Positions 1 to 12,442 of a stretch of DNA of 64,000 nucleotides are shown here, in pieces (within the stretch, counting starts at the first letter, position 1; each line of letters starts with the position of its first letter). Origin of the DNA: Dastarcus helophoroides (lineage: Eukaryota; Arthropoda; Insecta; Coleoptera; Bothrideridae); assembly GCA_028583605.1 (NCBI GenBank), contig CM053326.1:8006587-8070586 (forward strand). The letters are read 5' to 3'. The notes beneath the pieces are model-generated. The model worked only from the letters and a program-made list of their open reading frames with translations. It did no database searches and was not told the DNA's origin. The position numbers and the translations under genes were made by a program.

Positions 1-1560
1 AAAATGTCTTCGTTTATAAAAAGAATTTTAGATTTCGCCATATACCTATTTCGTTTTTAAATTTGAAAATTTAGAAAACAATATGTAGATATATAATTTC
101 TAAGTTCGAAATGAAAACATCCAGAAAATAGTTGAAATTTAGAAAAAACTCTTTAGTTGATAATAATTTTCTCTCTCTCAAATCTTAGACCTTAAAATGT
201 TGACTAGGAATTTTGAAAATAAAAACAGTCAAACTAAAAAGAATTGAAAGCTGTTTCAGAAAAATTAAATTGTAAAATAAAATTTCCAGAGATGATTTTT
301 CAAAGTTTGGAAATTAAAAGTAAAAGCGCTCAATTCCTATAAATAAAAGGGTACATTTCGAGATTTTAATGGAACATTTTGGACAAAAAAAAATTAATGT
401 TTAAACTCGGAATTATGCAAGAAAATTCAACATTTGGAGAAAAAAATTGTGATAAAATATCCTTGATATTTCAAACTAAAGCTCAAATTTTTGGTTGTAA
501 TCCCGAAAATTCGATTTCAAACTCGAATATTTAAAATTTTTTGAAGTTTCTATGGTCAAATCCGAGATTTTTCTAAAATTTAAAAAACCTGACATTTTAA
601 ATTTATTTAAATATTAAAGGACAAAAATAAAACATTTCGAGGGTAAATTTGATAATAAATTAAATTTTTTCCAGGTACTGACTTTTTCTACCGAAATTTC
701 AACCTTGAATTTCGAATTATTTTGATAATTTTGATATTTAAAAATATCCACTCTTTTCAAAATATCCACATTGTTTCGTTCGACCATCAAAATTTCAACT
801 TTTTCTCGAAATGTTGACCTAATTTTAAAAATTTTGACTTTCTTCGAAATTTCGATTTAAAAAAAAAATTACAATTCCTTTAAAATTCTTGCTTTATTGT
901 ATAATATAATTTTTTGGCTTTGTTTTTTTGGTAACTTTATTTTAATCATTTAGGCCTTTATTGAAAATTTTTTTCTAGAAAATATTTTTTAAAATTTCTT
1001 ATTTAATGTTTCGATTATTCAATGTTTTGTTTGAAACTTTGAGAAAAAATTCACTTCTTCAAATTTTTTATCCTATTTCCAAAAATATTTGCCTTTTTTC
1101 AAAATTGCCGTCTTGATATTGAAAAATTATACCTTTTTTAAAATTTTAACTGACCTCGCATTTCATTTTTTTTGCAAGTGTGTTTTTAAATTCGATTTTT
1201 TAAAATATAACAATTTTGTAAATTTCGATTTTTGAAAACATTGACCCACTTAAAGAGTTTGTCTTTTTTAAATTCGATTTTTTTTCAAAATTTCGACATT
1301 TGCTTAAAATTTTGATTTTGTGAAAACCACGATTTTTGTTGAAATATTTCGAATTTATATTTTAAAAGTTTCGAATTGCCGATTATCCATTTTTTTAATT
1401 TACACTTTTTTCAGTTTTAATTTACTTTTTAAATTTCAATCCCATTACAATTGTGTTTCTCTTTAAGGGTTTGATTTACTTTCGAATATTTGAAAAAATT
1501 TAACACAAAATTTTGATCTTCTTCGATATTTTTTTCATAATTTTGATATTTGGGGTCAAG
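1..1560. repeat. Degenerate short-period AT-rich repeat
   Basis: The region is low complexity and built from many diverged copies of phrases such as TTTTTCAAAATTTCGAC and its variants, spaced irregularly at roughly 15-40 bases. The motif reads in the AAATTTCGA orientation over most of the region. No open frame of coding quality is present on either strand. It looks like a decayed satellite or slippage product and is not a gene. The same phrases return at 2700-3350 and 52600-53000. Confidence 0.6.
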
Positions 1561-2447
1561 GGGGGAAATTGTAAAGTCGGGGTAAATGAAAACAGTCTAT
1601 GTATTCTTAAAATATCTAACTCTAGAAACTTTTAAGTAATAGAAATTATAAATTGTAATATCTAGTTTGATTAGTAAAAGGTAGAGCACTAATCAGCAAA
1701 AGGTGTCAGGATATTTTATGCAAAAAGGTGCAAAAATTTCTAAAAATCAGTTCAGAGGTGCTTCAGCATTATTCTAATAAAAATTGTAAAATATAATCAT
1801 AGGTAAATTATTGATAAATACGTTTAATTTACATAATATAATTCGACAAATTACATAACCATTTGAAGTATTAAATACTCACAAAAATTAGCATTTAAAA
1901 TTGCCATAGCGAATTCACTGAATAGGGGAAATTAGAAACAAAATAATAAGTTAATTGTAAACATCAATTGATGCACAGGTAATGAGACCTTTTTCAAAAG
2001 TCAAAATTTTCTGACCTATTCAACGACGTTTGGATGTTGGAAATTACTCCTGCCAATATCACCTAAGATTTTACATCTACTGGAATTTGTCCTGTAGATA
2101 TTAGAAATTTTCCAGATCATCAACTAGACCCTGTTGTTCTACCAAAATATAGAAAACAAATAAATATCTGATTCCACTACACAAACAGAGGATAATAATA
2201 GTACATTACATGAATAAAGTTCATCTCTATACAACACTAAAGGCAATTGCTCCATTGAAAACTATTATAAATTATAGCACATCCAAAATGGCTGTTCTCT
2301 ATTATCCCAATATTTTCGACTGTCATTAAAAGCGAAGGGGTAATTATAAATTAAATTTTTTCCAAAATATCCCCTTAAATTCTGGTGGAACGGACTAGTC
2401 TTTGGTTATCTTCAGAAATTGAAATGCAAATATGGATCAGAGATACC
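1561..2447. other. No gene seen
   Basis: AT-rich sequence without coding-quality open frames, recognised repeat ends or RNA genes. It separates the low-complexity block from the hammerhead-like motif. Confidence 0.5.
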
Positions 2448-2498
2448 GGTATCTGCCTGAAGATGATAGCTTGGCTATCGAAACGCGTTAGAGAAACC
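2448..2498 (+). ncRNA. Hammerhead-like ribozyme motif (Penelope-type)
   Basis: Seen: CUGAAGA (2457-2463) fits the conserved CUGANGA core. It is followed by a strong hairpin, GAUAGC-UUG-GCUAUC (2465-2479), then GAAA (2480-2483) and the palindromic short stem III ACGCGU. The cleavage triplet would be GUU, with cleavage after 2489. Stem I can form from UCU/AGA and GGU/ACC separated by an internal loop. Oddity: one extra U lies between the core and stem II, which would weaken a canonical fold. Very short palindromic stem III helices are typical of hammerheads in Penelope-like elements. Whether this one is active is uncertain. Confidence 0.5.
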
Positions 2499-2699
2499 TT
2501 TGTTGTATTTTTTAATCTTTCTTGGCTTCAGGCGACAAGATTTGTATTTCAGTCCCGTTAATTTTAGAAATTTAACAAAATAAATTGACATAAAATTTCC
2601 TAACTAATTGTATCAATCATATAGAAGCCCCAATTTAATTTTCATTAAGAATACATAGAGCTTTAAACATCAAACTACCAAAATCATTTACAATTGCCC

Positions 2700-3350
2700 C
2701 TATTACAATCTAATTACGTTGAAATATTTTTTTTTTTGAAAACCTCCATCGCTTTTCAAAATGACCACTTTTTTTTTTAATTTCAACCTTTGTTCAAACT
2801 TTTGCCTATTTCTAGAATTTTTATTTTTTTTTTGGAAAGTTTCAACTTCTTTCTCAAAATTTTGTCTTTCATGTAGTAAATTGTTTTCTTTGAAATATTG
2901 AGGAATTTAATTTAATTCTGAAAATGTTCACTTTTTCAAAAATTGGATTTTTTCAATATTTTGACCTTTCAAATTTTTGAACTTTTTCAGAATTTTCACT
3001 CTTTTTGAAAATTTTGACCTTTTATTAACTTTCGAATTTTTCTGAAAGTTACGACTATTCTCGGAATTTAGGCTTTTTTCAAAATTTCGGCTTTTTGTGG
3101 GAACTTTTACTTTTTTAAAGTTTTTTGAAAATGTTGACCATTTTCTTGAAACTTTAAATTTTTGTAACTTCGAGTTTTTAAAAAATTCGCTTATTCCTAA
3201 AAATTGTATTATTTGGAATATTTGGAAATAATATCGAAATTTCGTGAAGAAACTTCAAAATATCTAAAAAATGTTCCTCAACATTTCAAGTTAAGCATCG
3301 GAATTGCCATATTAAAGTCAAAATTGCAAGTTTAAAACATAAATGTTTGG
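2700..3350. repeat. Degenerate short-period AT-rich repeat (second block)
   Basis: Same low-complexity style as positions 1-1560, with repeated phrases like TTTTTGAAAATTTTGACC and TTTCGGCTTTTT. There is no coding potential. The hAT-like element at 3385 follows directly. Confidence 0.55.
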
Positions 3351-3384
3351 AAGTTTATATTAAAAAAAGGACTTTGATCACTTG

Positions 3385-3989
3385 CAGAGACTAAATAGAC
3401 TGAACCTAACACGGTAAGCAGTGAAACCAGTTGAAAGCCTGGCTAAAGCCTAGCTCCATCTAGCTCGCAACACCCTCTTATTATTTGACAGACCTTTGCG
3501 AAGATAACATCGGCTTTTTTAAAGAAAATTGTTGAAACCTCAGTAAACACATTAGTGAAGGAAAATCAAGAGTTTCATTCTTTGGGTAGGTAAAAATAAA
3601 ATATATAAATGTTCAATGATCGGCGTGCGCGCGTCGCCATTTCACTGCAATCATGACGTGTTTACAGCACCGGCTTAACAATATTATACACAGGCGTCGC
3701 GTACTGAAAGAAAATTATTTTACTATTAAACCAAGATGTCTTTGAAAATAGTTCTCCTGAACTTTTACCAAAAAGCACTTATAAAAATTATCCTATTGGT
3801 CCAAAAGCTCCTAATTTTAAAGTTTTATCTAAATCGTTAGAACCGTTACGCGGCAAGTTTCGTATTTATAAATTTTACTTAATCCGACCATATCAAAGAG
3901 TAGTGGAATGCACCTCCCCACTTCCCCGGATTTTAGCTTCAACTGTACGCATGAGACAACATTGAAACGTTCAGTCTATTTAGCCTCTG
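3385..3989. mobile_element. Non-autonomous hAT-like element with 8-bp target duplication
   Basis: The 605-bp element begins CAGAGACTAAATAGACTG and ends with the inverted counterpart (CAGAGGCTAAATAGACTG when read from the right end). It is flanked on both sides by the identical 8-bp sequence ATCACTTG (3377-3384 and 3990-3997). An 8-bp duplication plus a CAGAG-type end is characteristic of the hAT superfamily. No transposase remains inside. The interior holds a few GC-richer stretches but no gene. Confidence 0.8.
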
Positions 3990-3997
3990 ATCACTTG

Positions 3998-6900
3998 CAA
4001 AAATTTGGAGAAATTCGTGTGGAGATACATTCAACGGCGTCAGTTTTCTAGGTCTATAGGCAACTTTAAATACAATGGCGTGCATTATTCATTGTATCCA
4101 TTTTAAGTCATTTTATCGCCCATTTTAACCACCTTACAGGCTGAATTTTGAAAAAATTTTTTTTAGTACTCACCTCAGTTCAAAATTTTGCGTCCTGCAT
4201 GACTTCACGGCTGAAAATTCACACAAATAAAATTCCACTTTTAACACAAAATTTTAGTAAATCACATAAACTTAAAATTTTTAAAAAATTACGACTTTTT
4301 GTTAAGAAGCTTCTAGAAAACGAAAATTTTAAAGTTAAATGTCAAATTTCCTTACAAACTTCTGCAAACCTCTGAATTTGTTTTAAGAATTCCAAAACCC
4401 CTTTTCATTTTCTAAAATACTGGTACTTTAACCTTGAGATGTTGGCTCCTATTTCTTTTATAATTTAAATTCCAATCTTGAAAATTATACTTTTTTTTGA
4501 AGTTTAAAGTTCAAAAAAGTACTTAAAATAGTGGCTAAACATTTAAATGGTTGTTCCTTGTTACTGTTTTGATTTAATTGTACGTGTATACTAATGCAAT
4601 TTTCAAAATCTTCGGTTTGGTTTTCGATTAGAATAAAAGTCAAAATTTCGTTTTGGTCTCGGTTTCGTTCAAATATCTAGTTTCTATAATGAAAAACAAA
4701 TTTTCAGTTAAAACTAATATGAAAATAATAGCCTCTGTTTTAAATTTTTGGTTTCTTAAGTAGCCGATATGACGAAAACTGATTCGCGGATTAAAAAAAA
4801 TAAATATCGACATCCGAACTATTGTTTTTTGGAACCAATTAAATATTTTCGGCCGTTGAGTTGCTGTTTATGAAAAATGTACCACATGCGCCTAAGATGA
4901 AATTTCCTAACGTGGTTCAAACATTTAAATTCTTAGGATAGCTATCTTGCACTTACAGGAATACACACAAGTACCTATTCTTCCAAACTACAGTAAACGC
5001 CGCTTAATAGAATCACGTTGGTCTAGAGTTTAGACCATTCTGATTCTAATAACCGGCGATTCTATAAAGCAACATTTCAAATATAACCACCTTGCACATT
5101 TATTCATAATTTATACTTTAATAATTAAGAACTTAAAAGTAAAATTAAGCATAATATTTTAAACAATTTTTATGTGCTTTTGTCTAATAGACTCTTCCCA
5201 GCGGGAGGCACTTGCGATCGGACTTGATAGGATTTCTGCAATAACCCCAATAATCTCCGCCTCGTTATGTCCAATTTGTCAGTCTTGATTGTCTTTTTGT
5301 TAAAAAGATAATAGGTTTGATTAAGAGTATAGGGAAGATTAGAAGGTATTTCAATTTTTATGTGACAAACGAATCGTTCAACAAATTTTTATGGACTTTG
5401 GGACACAAAGTATCATATAATTACTGGAACATTAAAACCTAAAATATGGGTACTTTGCATGTATTGTTTTATAAGTATGTAGATCCAAAATAATTTAATA
5501 AAATTCATCATTCTTTTGTAAGTATAAGATTGTGCTAAAACCCCAAATGAAAATAATTCTTAGTACATTTATGTTGTGTTACAACTTAAATACAGTTTAT
5601 ATTATTTATCAACAATTGCTTTTAAAGTAATAATATAATACTAATCTTGGGAAACATATCAGTGTCTTACAAATAGTGAAGAGTGGAAATAGAAGAGAAC
5701 ATGTGAATAGCATGAAAAAATTATAATTTTCTTATACCAAAGGAAATCCACATCAGGATTAATTAATGTATTATGTTTTGGGGTTACCACTGCATACTTA
5801 TGGATACATTGGTTTCGTTTTCATTTTAACTAATTAAATTTTGGGAAAACATCCGTTGACATCACAAGTAATTTCTTAAATTCCTACACTCGAACGATGT
5901 TTACTTTGGATAAGAAACGGGCCTTTTTGTTTGATCTGGTCTATTTTGTTATCTACTTCTAAGCGATCCTCTTCGTTTCTTTGTAAGTGTATTAGGGATA
6001 TTTGTCAGGCAATGAACACAAGCAGAAAGAAAAGCGTCACCTCTGTTGTATTAAACAAACAATAATGCTAGTCTCTTGTCAAAAGCGACTTTAAGTAATT
6101 ACATTCTTTCTATTCAAGATACATTTTTTAAATTACGAAGGGGAATATATCTTGTAAGTTCTTTATAGCCACATTTTAAGGATGTATTGATTTTATACAG
6201 CGTCGCAATCGCTTTGAAGTAAAGCATTGTTAAAGCAATTGCATATTTTTCGCTAAGTTTGGTCTTAAAACAAAAATGTTCATGTTGACACTATTGAGGT
6301 AAAATTGTGCCATAGAAATTAAATCTCACAGCAGGTTAAATCTGAATGGTACTCAACGTCCCTGTGGCAATTTAAATGCAGCTTAAGTGTTTTGAAAATT
6401 AATTGAAACAAGGCTTCAATATATTAACATTTCATTTTCAAGGGATATCTCTTGAAATCGTGTCGATATTCTTCCGCCAGCAATCGAATTATTAAAAATT
6501 CAACACCTCGTTAAAATCAAATATCAAAAGAATGAAATTTAAATTGGAAATGCATCGTTGAATATTATTAACTTCCTCCATCCTCTGATAACAAGTCATG
6601 ATCTTCAGCTGCGCGAATACATCATTATTTTTGATTGCCTCTGTACTTTACTGCATGAATTCCTTTTAAGATAACAAGGATAGAAAATGCTTTATTACGA
6701 CAATGATGATGTTTTTGAATAGCAAATGTCTGCATTATTCGGTCTTTTATAGACTAACAATGGCGAATTCCTACCGCTGCATTCTCGAATAAATTAGGTA
6801 GATAGAGCTCTAAAGCTTTAAGTAGAGCATTGCTTAGTGGAATACGACTAGTAGTGGATTCAATGTAAATACTATAGATAGCAACTCTGATGCAGAGATC

Positions 6901-7001
6901 TTTGCATGCATCGGTCCGATAGAGGGATAAATATTTTACGTTTCATTTGACATACTTATCTATGTTCAATATTTTTTTATATCTGTGAAGATATACAAGG
7001 C
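3998..7001. other. Intergenic, no gene seen
   Basis: AT-rich DNA with only short chance open frames. The one recognisable item is a pogo-type transposon end at 4991. The rest shows no coding signature, RNA gene or clear repeat. Confidence 0.5.
4989..5070. mobile_element. Possible pogo/Tigger-type transposon end
   Basis: TA followed by CAGTAAACGCCGCTTAATAG resembles the ends of the Tigger remnant at 35434, which begins CAGTAAAACCCCGCTTAAC. A matching opposite end was not found nearby, so this is at best a truncated copy. Confidence 0.35.
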
Positions 7002-8129
7002 ATTTTTTTTTAGTTGCGAGGTTACCTTTATATGGAGTACCACTTGTTATTAAGACAAACTAATTTCGGGGATGGGGCTAATCGAGGCTAAACTTTCTTT
7101 TAATACTATTTTTAAATTCCTCCCACTTTCGGTTATACCGAAAGTAGATATCAACTTTCTTATTTTAAAAAGCAACCTCCATATTTAATTTTTTATTTGG
7201 AAATTTCGTGAAAAAAATAAGGTTAAGTTTATGTATACTTGTTTATTGTTATTATATTGTTTATTATTACTATATTGGTATATTTGATAATTTTCAAGCT
7301 ATGTCAATTTTTCTGAAAAAAAAAGATGACAGAAAAGAAGGTTACTTTGACTCATTGTATCATGTATCTTTGTTATTATTACAGAAAAGAAGTCTGAGAA
7401 TATTATAGAAATTTACAAGTGATGTGTTTAAATTTTATATTTATTATATAGGGTGGACAGAAATTTTATGATCTTTATTGTTTATTGTTTTAATTTTAGT
7501 CAAAAATAAATCAGTTTTTTTAAATGGGAACTATGTACCTTTTTTAATCATTCTTGGATTCCTTACATAAAAAAGTTATATAACTAATTTTTTTAAAATG
7601 CTGCACCGTTGCAGAGATATAATTAAAAATAAGAAAGAAAAATTTATCTATTTTTTTCTCTAGAAGCAACTTGGCTGTAGACACCAATATTTTTCGGGAG
7701 GAGGTCATAGCAATTTATCAATGTTTTTTTTTTTTCATTTGGCTTCTTTAATAACACCATGGATACTAGAAAAAGGATATCGTACTTTCGCAAAAAAGCG
7801 GAGACTTAAAAGCACCTAGAGAGCAGACAGTACCTACCTACCTTCTCGTGATATCAGAAGTGATAAGATTCCACTGCCAGTAAGGAGCAAAGTAAATAAG
7901 TTTATTTGAATATTTACTAAACAGCTGTTGACAAATGTAAATATTTTCATTTATTTTGATGTCATAGTTTCAGTTGCTTATTTGTGGTCTTTGAAGAAAA
8001 TAATTGAGCTGAAATTGCTATTGTTAGGATAACTTGCGCTGCGAATCAATGACAATTGTCAAATGATTTTCAATGGAAGAAATATCCTAAATAAACCTGA
8101 AATACGAGGTCCAACTTTTCTGGAAACGA

Positions 8130-8650
8130 CCATGTTTACATCATTGCTAAGTCCGTCTCTCAGAAACTAGTCTTTTTTTAGTGCTAAAACTCTCTACAAA
8201 TCGCAAGGCTAGACCAACACTTGAATGCGGTTATCATGTTTGGAGTTCACACTTTGAGTCTTTTGGATTCAATTCAAAGAAGAGCAATTTGCCTGATGAA
8301 TAGAGATTGACCGATTCTAGCGAAACACTAGAGCATAGGTGGATGGTTCCTTCTCTTTTTTTCCAAGTGCTTTTTATGGAAGATCCGTTGTACGAATTGA
8401 TAAATATGATTTCTCAAGAGCAACAAGTGACGCATAAGAAAGTTGGACACAGCAAATTGTTGTGTGGTTCCAGCTTGGCACATTGAGGACTTCTGTCTGC
8501 AGAGATTTATTGGTTTTAGAATTTCTAAATCCCCCAAACTCTTGAAATTTGTTACCAAACGAAGTTTTATGCTCCAAAAGCATAAATTTTGCGTGGTGAT
8601 TGAACCTAAAAAAATACGAAATGGTAATAAAAGCGCCATTTTTATTTAAT
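8130..8650 (+). pseudogene. LINE reverse-transcriptase C-terminal end, decayed
   Basis: Plus-strand translation gives recognisable pieces of the region after the reverse-transcriptase domain of Jockey/CR1-type LINEs: LYKSQARPTLECGYHVW, then LLDSIQRRAICLMN, then a segment resembling GGWFLLFFQVLFMEDPLYEL. Several stop codons interrupt it. In such elements this part normally reads VRPTLEYCSHVW followed by LLDxIQRRAxRLI. Related fragments sit at 45404-45860 (plus) and 58530-58760 (minus). It is non-functional, and open frames on the opposite strand here are shadows. Confidence 0.75.
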
Positions 8651-9492
8651 TCTCTATTTAATAACACTACAAAAATGTGATCAAGTTGTTTAAAATAATT
8701 CAAAATTTTTTCACTCCACTTTCAAATATTTACCGCAGGTACTTGAAATAGCTTTACGCTATTTTGAAATCTTCTGCAATATTCTATAACCTTTAGCTAT
8801 TGACTAAAATAAGTAATTTGTATTTTGCTTTAATAGTTAAAAAGATATAATTTTTTAAGCAAGCCTTACAATCTCAAATTTAAGTAGAAGTAACAATAGA
8901 TCTCAAATCTGTAACTGATAAGTATAGGTATATTAATTTTAATCGAATAAAAATAAGGAATTATTATTTAGGAAATTTACCATTGTGACGGTTTTTGGTA
9001 CTGACAGATGAACTATCAGCTAATAGTCGCTAATGCTCATATAAAAATTTTAGATCTCTAGCCTTATTGGAGGTCCAAAATGTTCCAATGGTCCAGTTAA
9101 AAAAATCACCCTGAATTTGGATCTACATATGTTCTCAATATCAATGGATAATGAGCAGGTTTGCAACAGTTACAACGCAGATATTGTATTATCTAGCAAT
9201 ATCGAAGTAGAATCTGAAAAGAATTATGGTTTTAAAATATTTTTTCAGCGTAAATATATATCTAAAACTGGTTTTAATGGCGTATTGTCCTCCTTTAATT
9301 TCAAACTCTTCTTAAAATTAATGACCTAATAACTAAGATACTTTGTATAAGCATGGTCTGGTCTAGTATTTTATTGGATTTTCAAAGAGATTGATGAATG
9401 CCTGGTTTATACACATAACAACTTTAACATTTTTGATGCTCACGTCAAAATTGTCTGTTTCAAGCGTCATGAATATATTTACTGGAACCATA

Positions 9493-10343
9493 CAGGGTGA
9501 TGGAAATTTTATAATCTTTGCTGTTTTTGTTTTATTCAAAAAAACTCTGTTTTTTTAAATAGGAACTATATATTCTTTAATCATTTTTGGGTTTTTCACA
9601 TAAAAAGAAGAAAAAAGTTATATTACTTATTTTTTAAAATTTTGTACCATTTCAGAGGTATTTTACATAAATCTCAAAACAAAAAGAATCAAACATCTCT
9701 TTTTTGTCCAAGTAGGAAAATAACTGTGGGCAATAACAGCCTAAATAATTAATCATAATAAGTAATAGGAAACAAAAATAATTGACAAAAAATTTACATC
9801 AAGAACAACAAGGACGATCTTCTGTTTCAATACATTTAAAGGCATATTTTAAGATTTTGAATTGGGTAACGTTTTTAAGTACATCCAATTGTTCCTAGCA
9901 ATATGCTTGTCTTGCAGTAGTCGTAAAAAAATCACTAAAAAATTTCCATTTCGATTTTCATTATAAAATCTAATCTAACAGCATAAAAGTTTAAAGGACA
10001 ACTTTTCTTGAACATTTGTTGTTGATTTTTATTACTTAACAAATGAGAAGTCTGTTTAACAAACCATTTTTTACGAAACTTACATTCATGGCTCCCTAAA
10101 CATTTTTCAATAAGTATTCCAAAAATTAGCCAAAAACTTATTCGTTTTGATATATTTTTCTTTTTATTTTGAATTATATCTCTGTAACAGTGGAATTTTA
10201 AAAAATTGGTCATATAACTTTTTTTTTATCTTTACGTGAGGAACCCAAAAATGATTAAAAAACACATAGTTTCCATTTAAAAAAACCAGAGGTTTTTTGA
10301 ATAAAACAAAAACAATAAAGATCATAAAATTTCCATCACCCTG
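9493..10343. mobile_element. 851-bp terminal-inverted-repeat element
   Basis: Left end TA+CAGGGTGATGGAAATTTTA and right end TAAAATTTCCATCACCCTG are inverted copies, with about 200 bp of similarity inward on each side. A third, single copy of the same arm lies at about 7450-7680 in the left arm of the surrounding element. The CAGGG ends and TA on the left suggest a mariner-like non-autonomous element, although the right flank is TG instead of TA. No transposase is seen. Confidence 0.6.
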
Positions 10344-10775
10344 TGTAATAAATGTAAAACCTGATTAGGTTATTATATTCTTCTTATTATTCCATAACTT
10401 TAACATAAATTTCATGTTTTTACTGCAAATAATAAAAAAAGATACAAAGAGTCAAAATAACTCTCTTTTTTGTAATTTTTTTTCGAAAAATTCAAATATC
10501 TTTAAAACTATCAAAGATAGCAATAAACATGTATACATAAACTAACTTTATTTTTCTACGTAAAATCCAAATAAAGTATAAAATTTGGAGGTTGCCATTT
10601 AAAATGGGAAAGTTAATGTCTACTTTCGGTTATAACCGGAAGTGGGAGGAAGTTAAAAATATTAAAATATTTTTAAAAGGTAGTTTAGCTTCGATTAGCT
10701 TCATCGACAAAATCAGTTTGCCTTTATAATAAGTGATACTCCATATAAAGGTAACCTCCCAAATAAAAAAACACC

Positions 10776-12081
10776 CGGTCGATTAACAAAATTAAATCTT
10801 TATTTCGTAACATTTGTACCTATTTCTTTTAAAAATATTCCGCACAAATGGCGATTTAACATAACGTCGCTGCCATGGAAAAAGCTTCTGTGCGTTGAAA
10901 AGTAAATTTTAAAGGAGAGCAAAAAGACATATTTTTTTCGAAACGAAAAGATAAACCATTTCTCTTCTAGTATTATGATAATATGTTTATTTACCTATTT
11001 AAGGGACAAGTAAAACAACTCTTTATGATTTATAGTCAAAATTTTATATTTCAAGTAACAAATAACACATAGGAGCTCTTACAATTTGGAAATATGTGCA
11101 CATAAGTGGTTTAAAAAACTTACTACTAAACAAAATTATATTTAGAGTACTTTACCTTTAATTTCTACCTTTTTTAACTTTTTTATCGGTTTGATATTCC
11201 TATCATTGTATGTTTTTCCTCAAGAAATAACTGCCGAATGATCAAATTTTTCTCACTTGCCAAATATCTTAAAGCACTAGTTAATACCCTGTTTTTATTT
11301 TAATAGGTACATCCATCAGATATTATCGTAACGATGTTAATTTTATAAATTTGAGATAAAATGAAATCCGTGATGCAACTAGTGAATTCATTAGAAGTCA
11401 CGCCACATACAGCTTTACATTATTATTATTTAGAACAAGAACTGTAAAATTATAGTTGCAACTTTTGTTTTTAGTATATCGCGGAAGTCTTGGTTTTCGG
11501 ACAGAGTAAACACACTTTGAAGGTCCATGGCCAGTACTAAAAGATTTTCATTAGCTTCGCCCTTGGCCATGTTTTTAGTATCTCTGGTTTCATTTTTGAT
11601 CTCAATGTGTTTTTCTTGAGTAACCATTTCCACTTGGTAACCACAACAGTTGTCGTATTGGTCATTGCGAGGGTAGTGTATCTAAATATTCTGCTTTTTT
11701 AAAATATCCAAAAAAAATGTTCTTAAAACTTGTTATTGAATTTTGTTTACACTATTCTTCAAACACATTATGCATATCAGAAAAGGACCTAAAAGTGGAT
11801 TTTGCATATGTGCAGGTACTGGTGCTTCTACAGTAGTAGGAACCGTTGGCAGTAAGTTTAGCCGTTCTATCTTTCATATCTTTCATTTTTGGGTGAGTCT
11901 GCTGTTTTATGCCTACAATTTTACATTTTTTCTTATGAGGTGGCTCTAGTATTTACATTAATCCTCACCATCTAAAATAATTGATCCTCACTACGTCTAA
12001 CCCATAATGATAATGAAATAATCACACAGAAGATTTTACCACTGATATTTTTAAACCGAGTGTGCATAAGAGGTATCATAT
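10776..12081. other. Intergenic, no gene seen
   Basis: AT-rich sequence with short chance open frames on both strands; none has a recognisable domain or coding-like composition. It ends at the 4-bp duplication ATAT (12078-12081) of the LTR that follows. Confidence 0.5.
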
Positions 12082-12252
12082 TCTAACGAAATGTAAATTG
12101 TAGAATTTAGTACGTAAGAAAACTTTCTAGGAAGATCTGATAAGGGGAAAGCGGCCGCGATAATACAGCAAACGGCAGATAAGCGTTCGAGAAATTTCGG
12201 CAAAGCAATAAGCCTTATCTGCGAGATTTTTCTAGGACCTGGAAGCCTAAAC

Positions 12253-12289
12253 TATATAAGGCGGTCGCCTTTCCCTCGAGTCAATCAGT
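12253..12289 (+). promoter_or_regulatory. LTR core promoter: TATA box plus initiator
   Basis: TATATAAG (12253-12260) is followed 32 bases later by TCAGT (12285-12289), which matches the arthropod initiator consensus TCAKT at the expected spacing. The same arrangement is visible on the minus strand of the other copies of this LTR. Confidence 0.65.
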
Positions 12290-12379
12290 TAGAGTCGGTG
12301 TAATTAAGTAGTAAGTTAGCAGTTAGAAGTCAATAAGTAAGTTAATTGTTTAGTTGCAGTGATCCTAGTTTAGTTTGAA

Positions 12380-12385
12380 AATAAA
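12380..12385 (+). terminator. LTR poly(A) signal
   Basis: AATAAA about 95 bases downstream of the initiator within the LTR, in the context AAAATAAAGTGGG, which is conserved in the minus-strand copy at 26299-26637. This order of promoter then poly(A) signal fixes the sense orientation of the LTR. Confidence 0.6.
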
Positions 12386-12442
12386 GTGGGTATTATTCAA
12401 TTCACGTGTTAATCAATTCGAACCGATAGCCCGCAACAATAT

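Larger units (their letters stand above)
7002..10775. mobile_element. Large element with long terminal inverted repeats
   Basis: The two ends are inverted copies of each other. Shared landmarks are GAGGTTACCTTTATATGGAG near 7018 and near 10755 (inverted), TCCCACTT followed by CGGTTATA, then GGCAACCTCC or its variant. The similarity runs inward for several hundred bases on each arm. No transposase is readable. The interior holds a decayed LINE 3' end (8130-8650) and a smaller inverted-repeat element (9493-10343), so the host element is the older one. No clear target duplication was found, and its superfamily is unknown. Confidence 0.6.
12082..12438 (+). mobile_element. Solo LTR (family 1, copy 1)
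   Basis: The 357-bp repeat shares its full length with inverted copies at 26299-26637 and 32602-32977. It ends in CCCGCAACA, and its start is TCTAACG where the other copies show TGTAACG. It is flanked by the 4-bp duplication ATAT (12078-12081 and 12439-12442). Shared interior marks are GCGGCCGCGATAA, AGATAAGCGTTC and AAATTTCGGCA. No primer-binding site or internal coding region follows, so this is a solo LTR left by recombination. A 4-bp duplication is usual for Ty3/Gypsy elements. Confidence 0.85.

Noticed and set aside
6585..6625. CTGAAGATCATGAC on the minus strand
   Set aside because: It has the CUGANGA string but no GAAA or paired stem follows.
8328..8703. Two minus-strand open frames of 103 and 109 codons
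   Set aside because: They are antisense to the recognisable plus-strand LINE tail.
9935..10213. 92-codon minus-strand open frame
   Set aside because: It lies in the arm of an inverted-repeat element, is biased by A-rich composition and lacks any motif.
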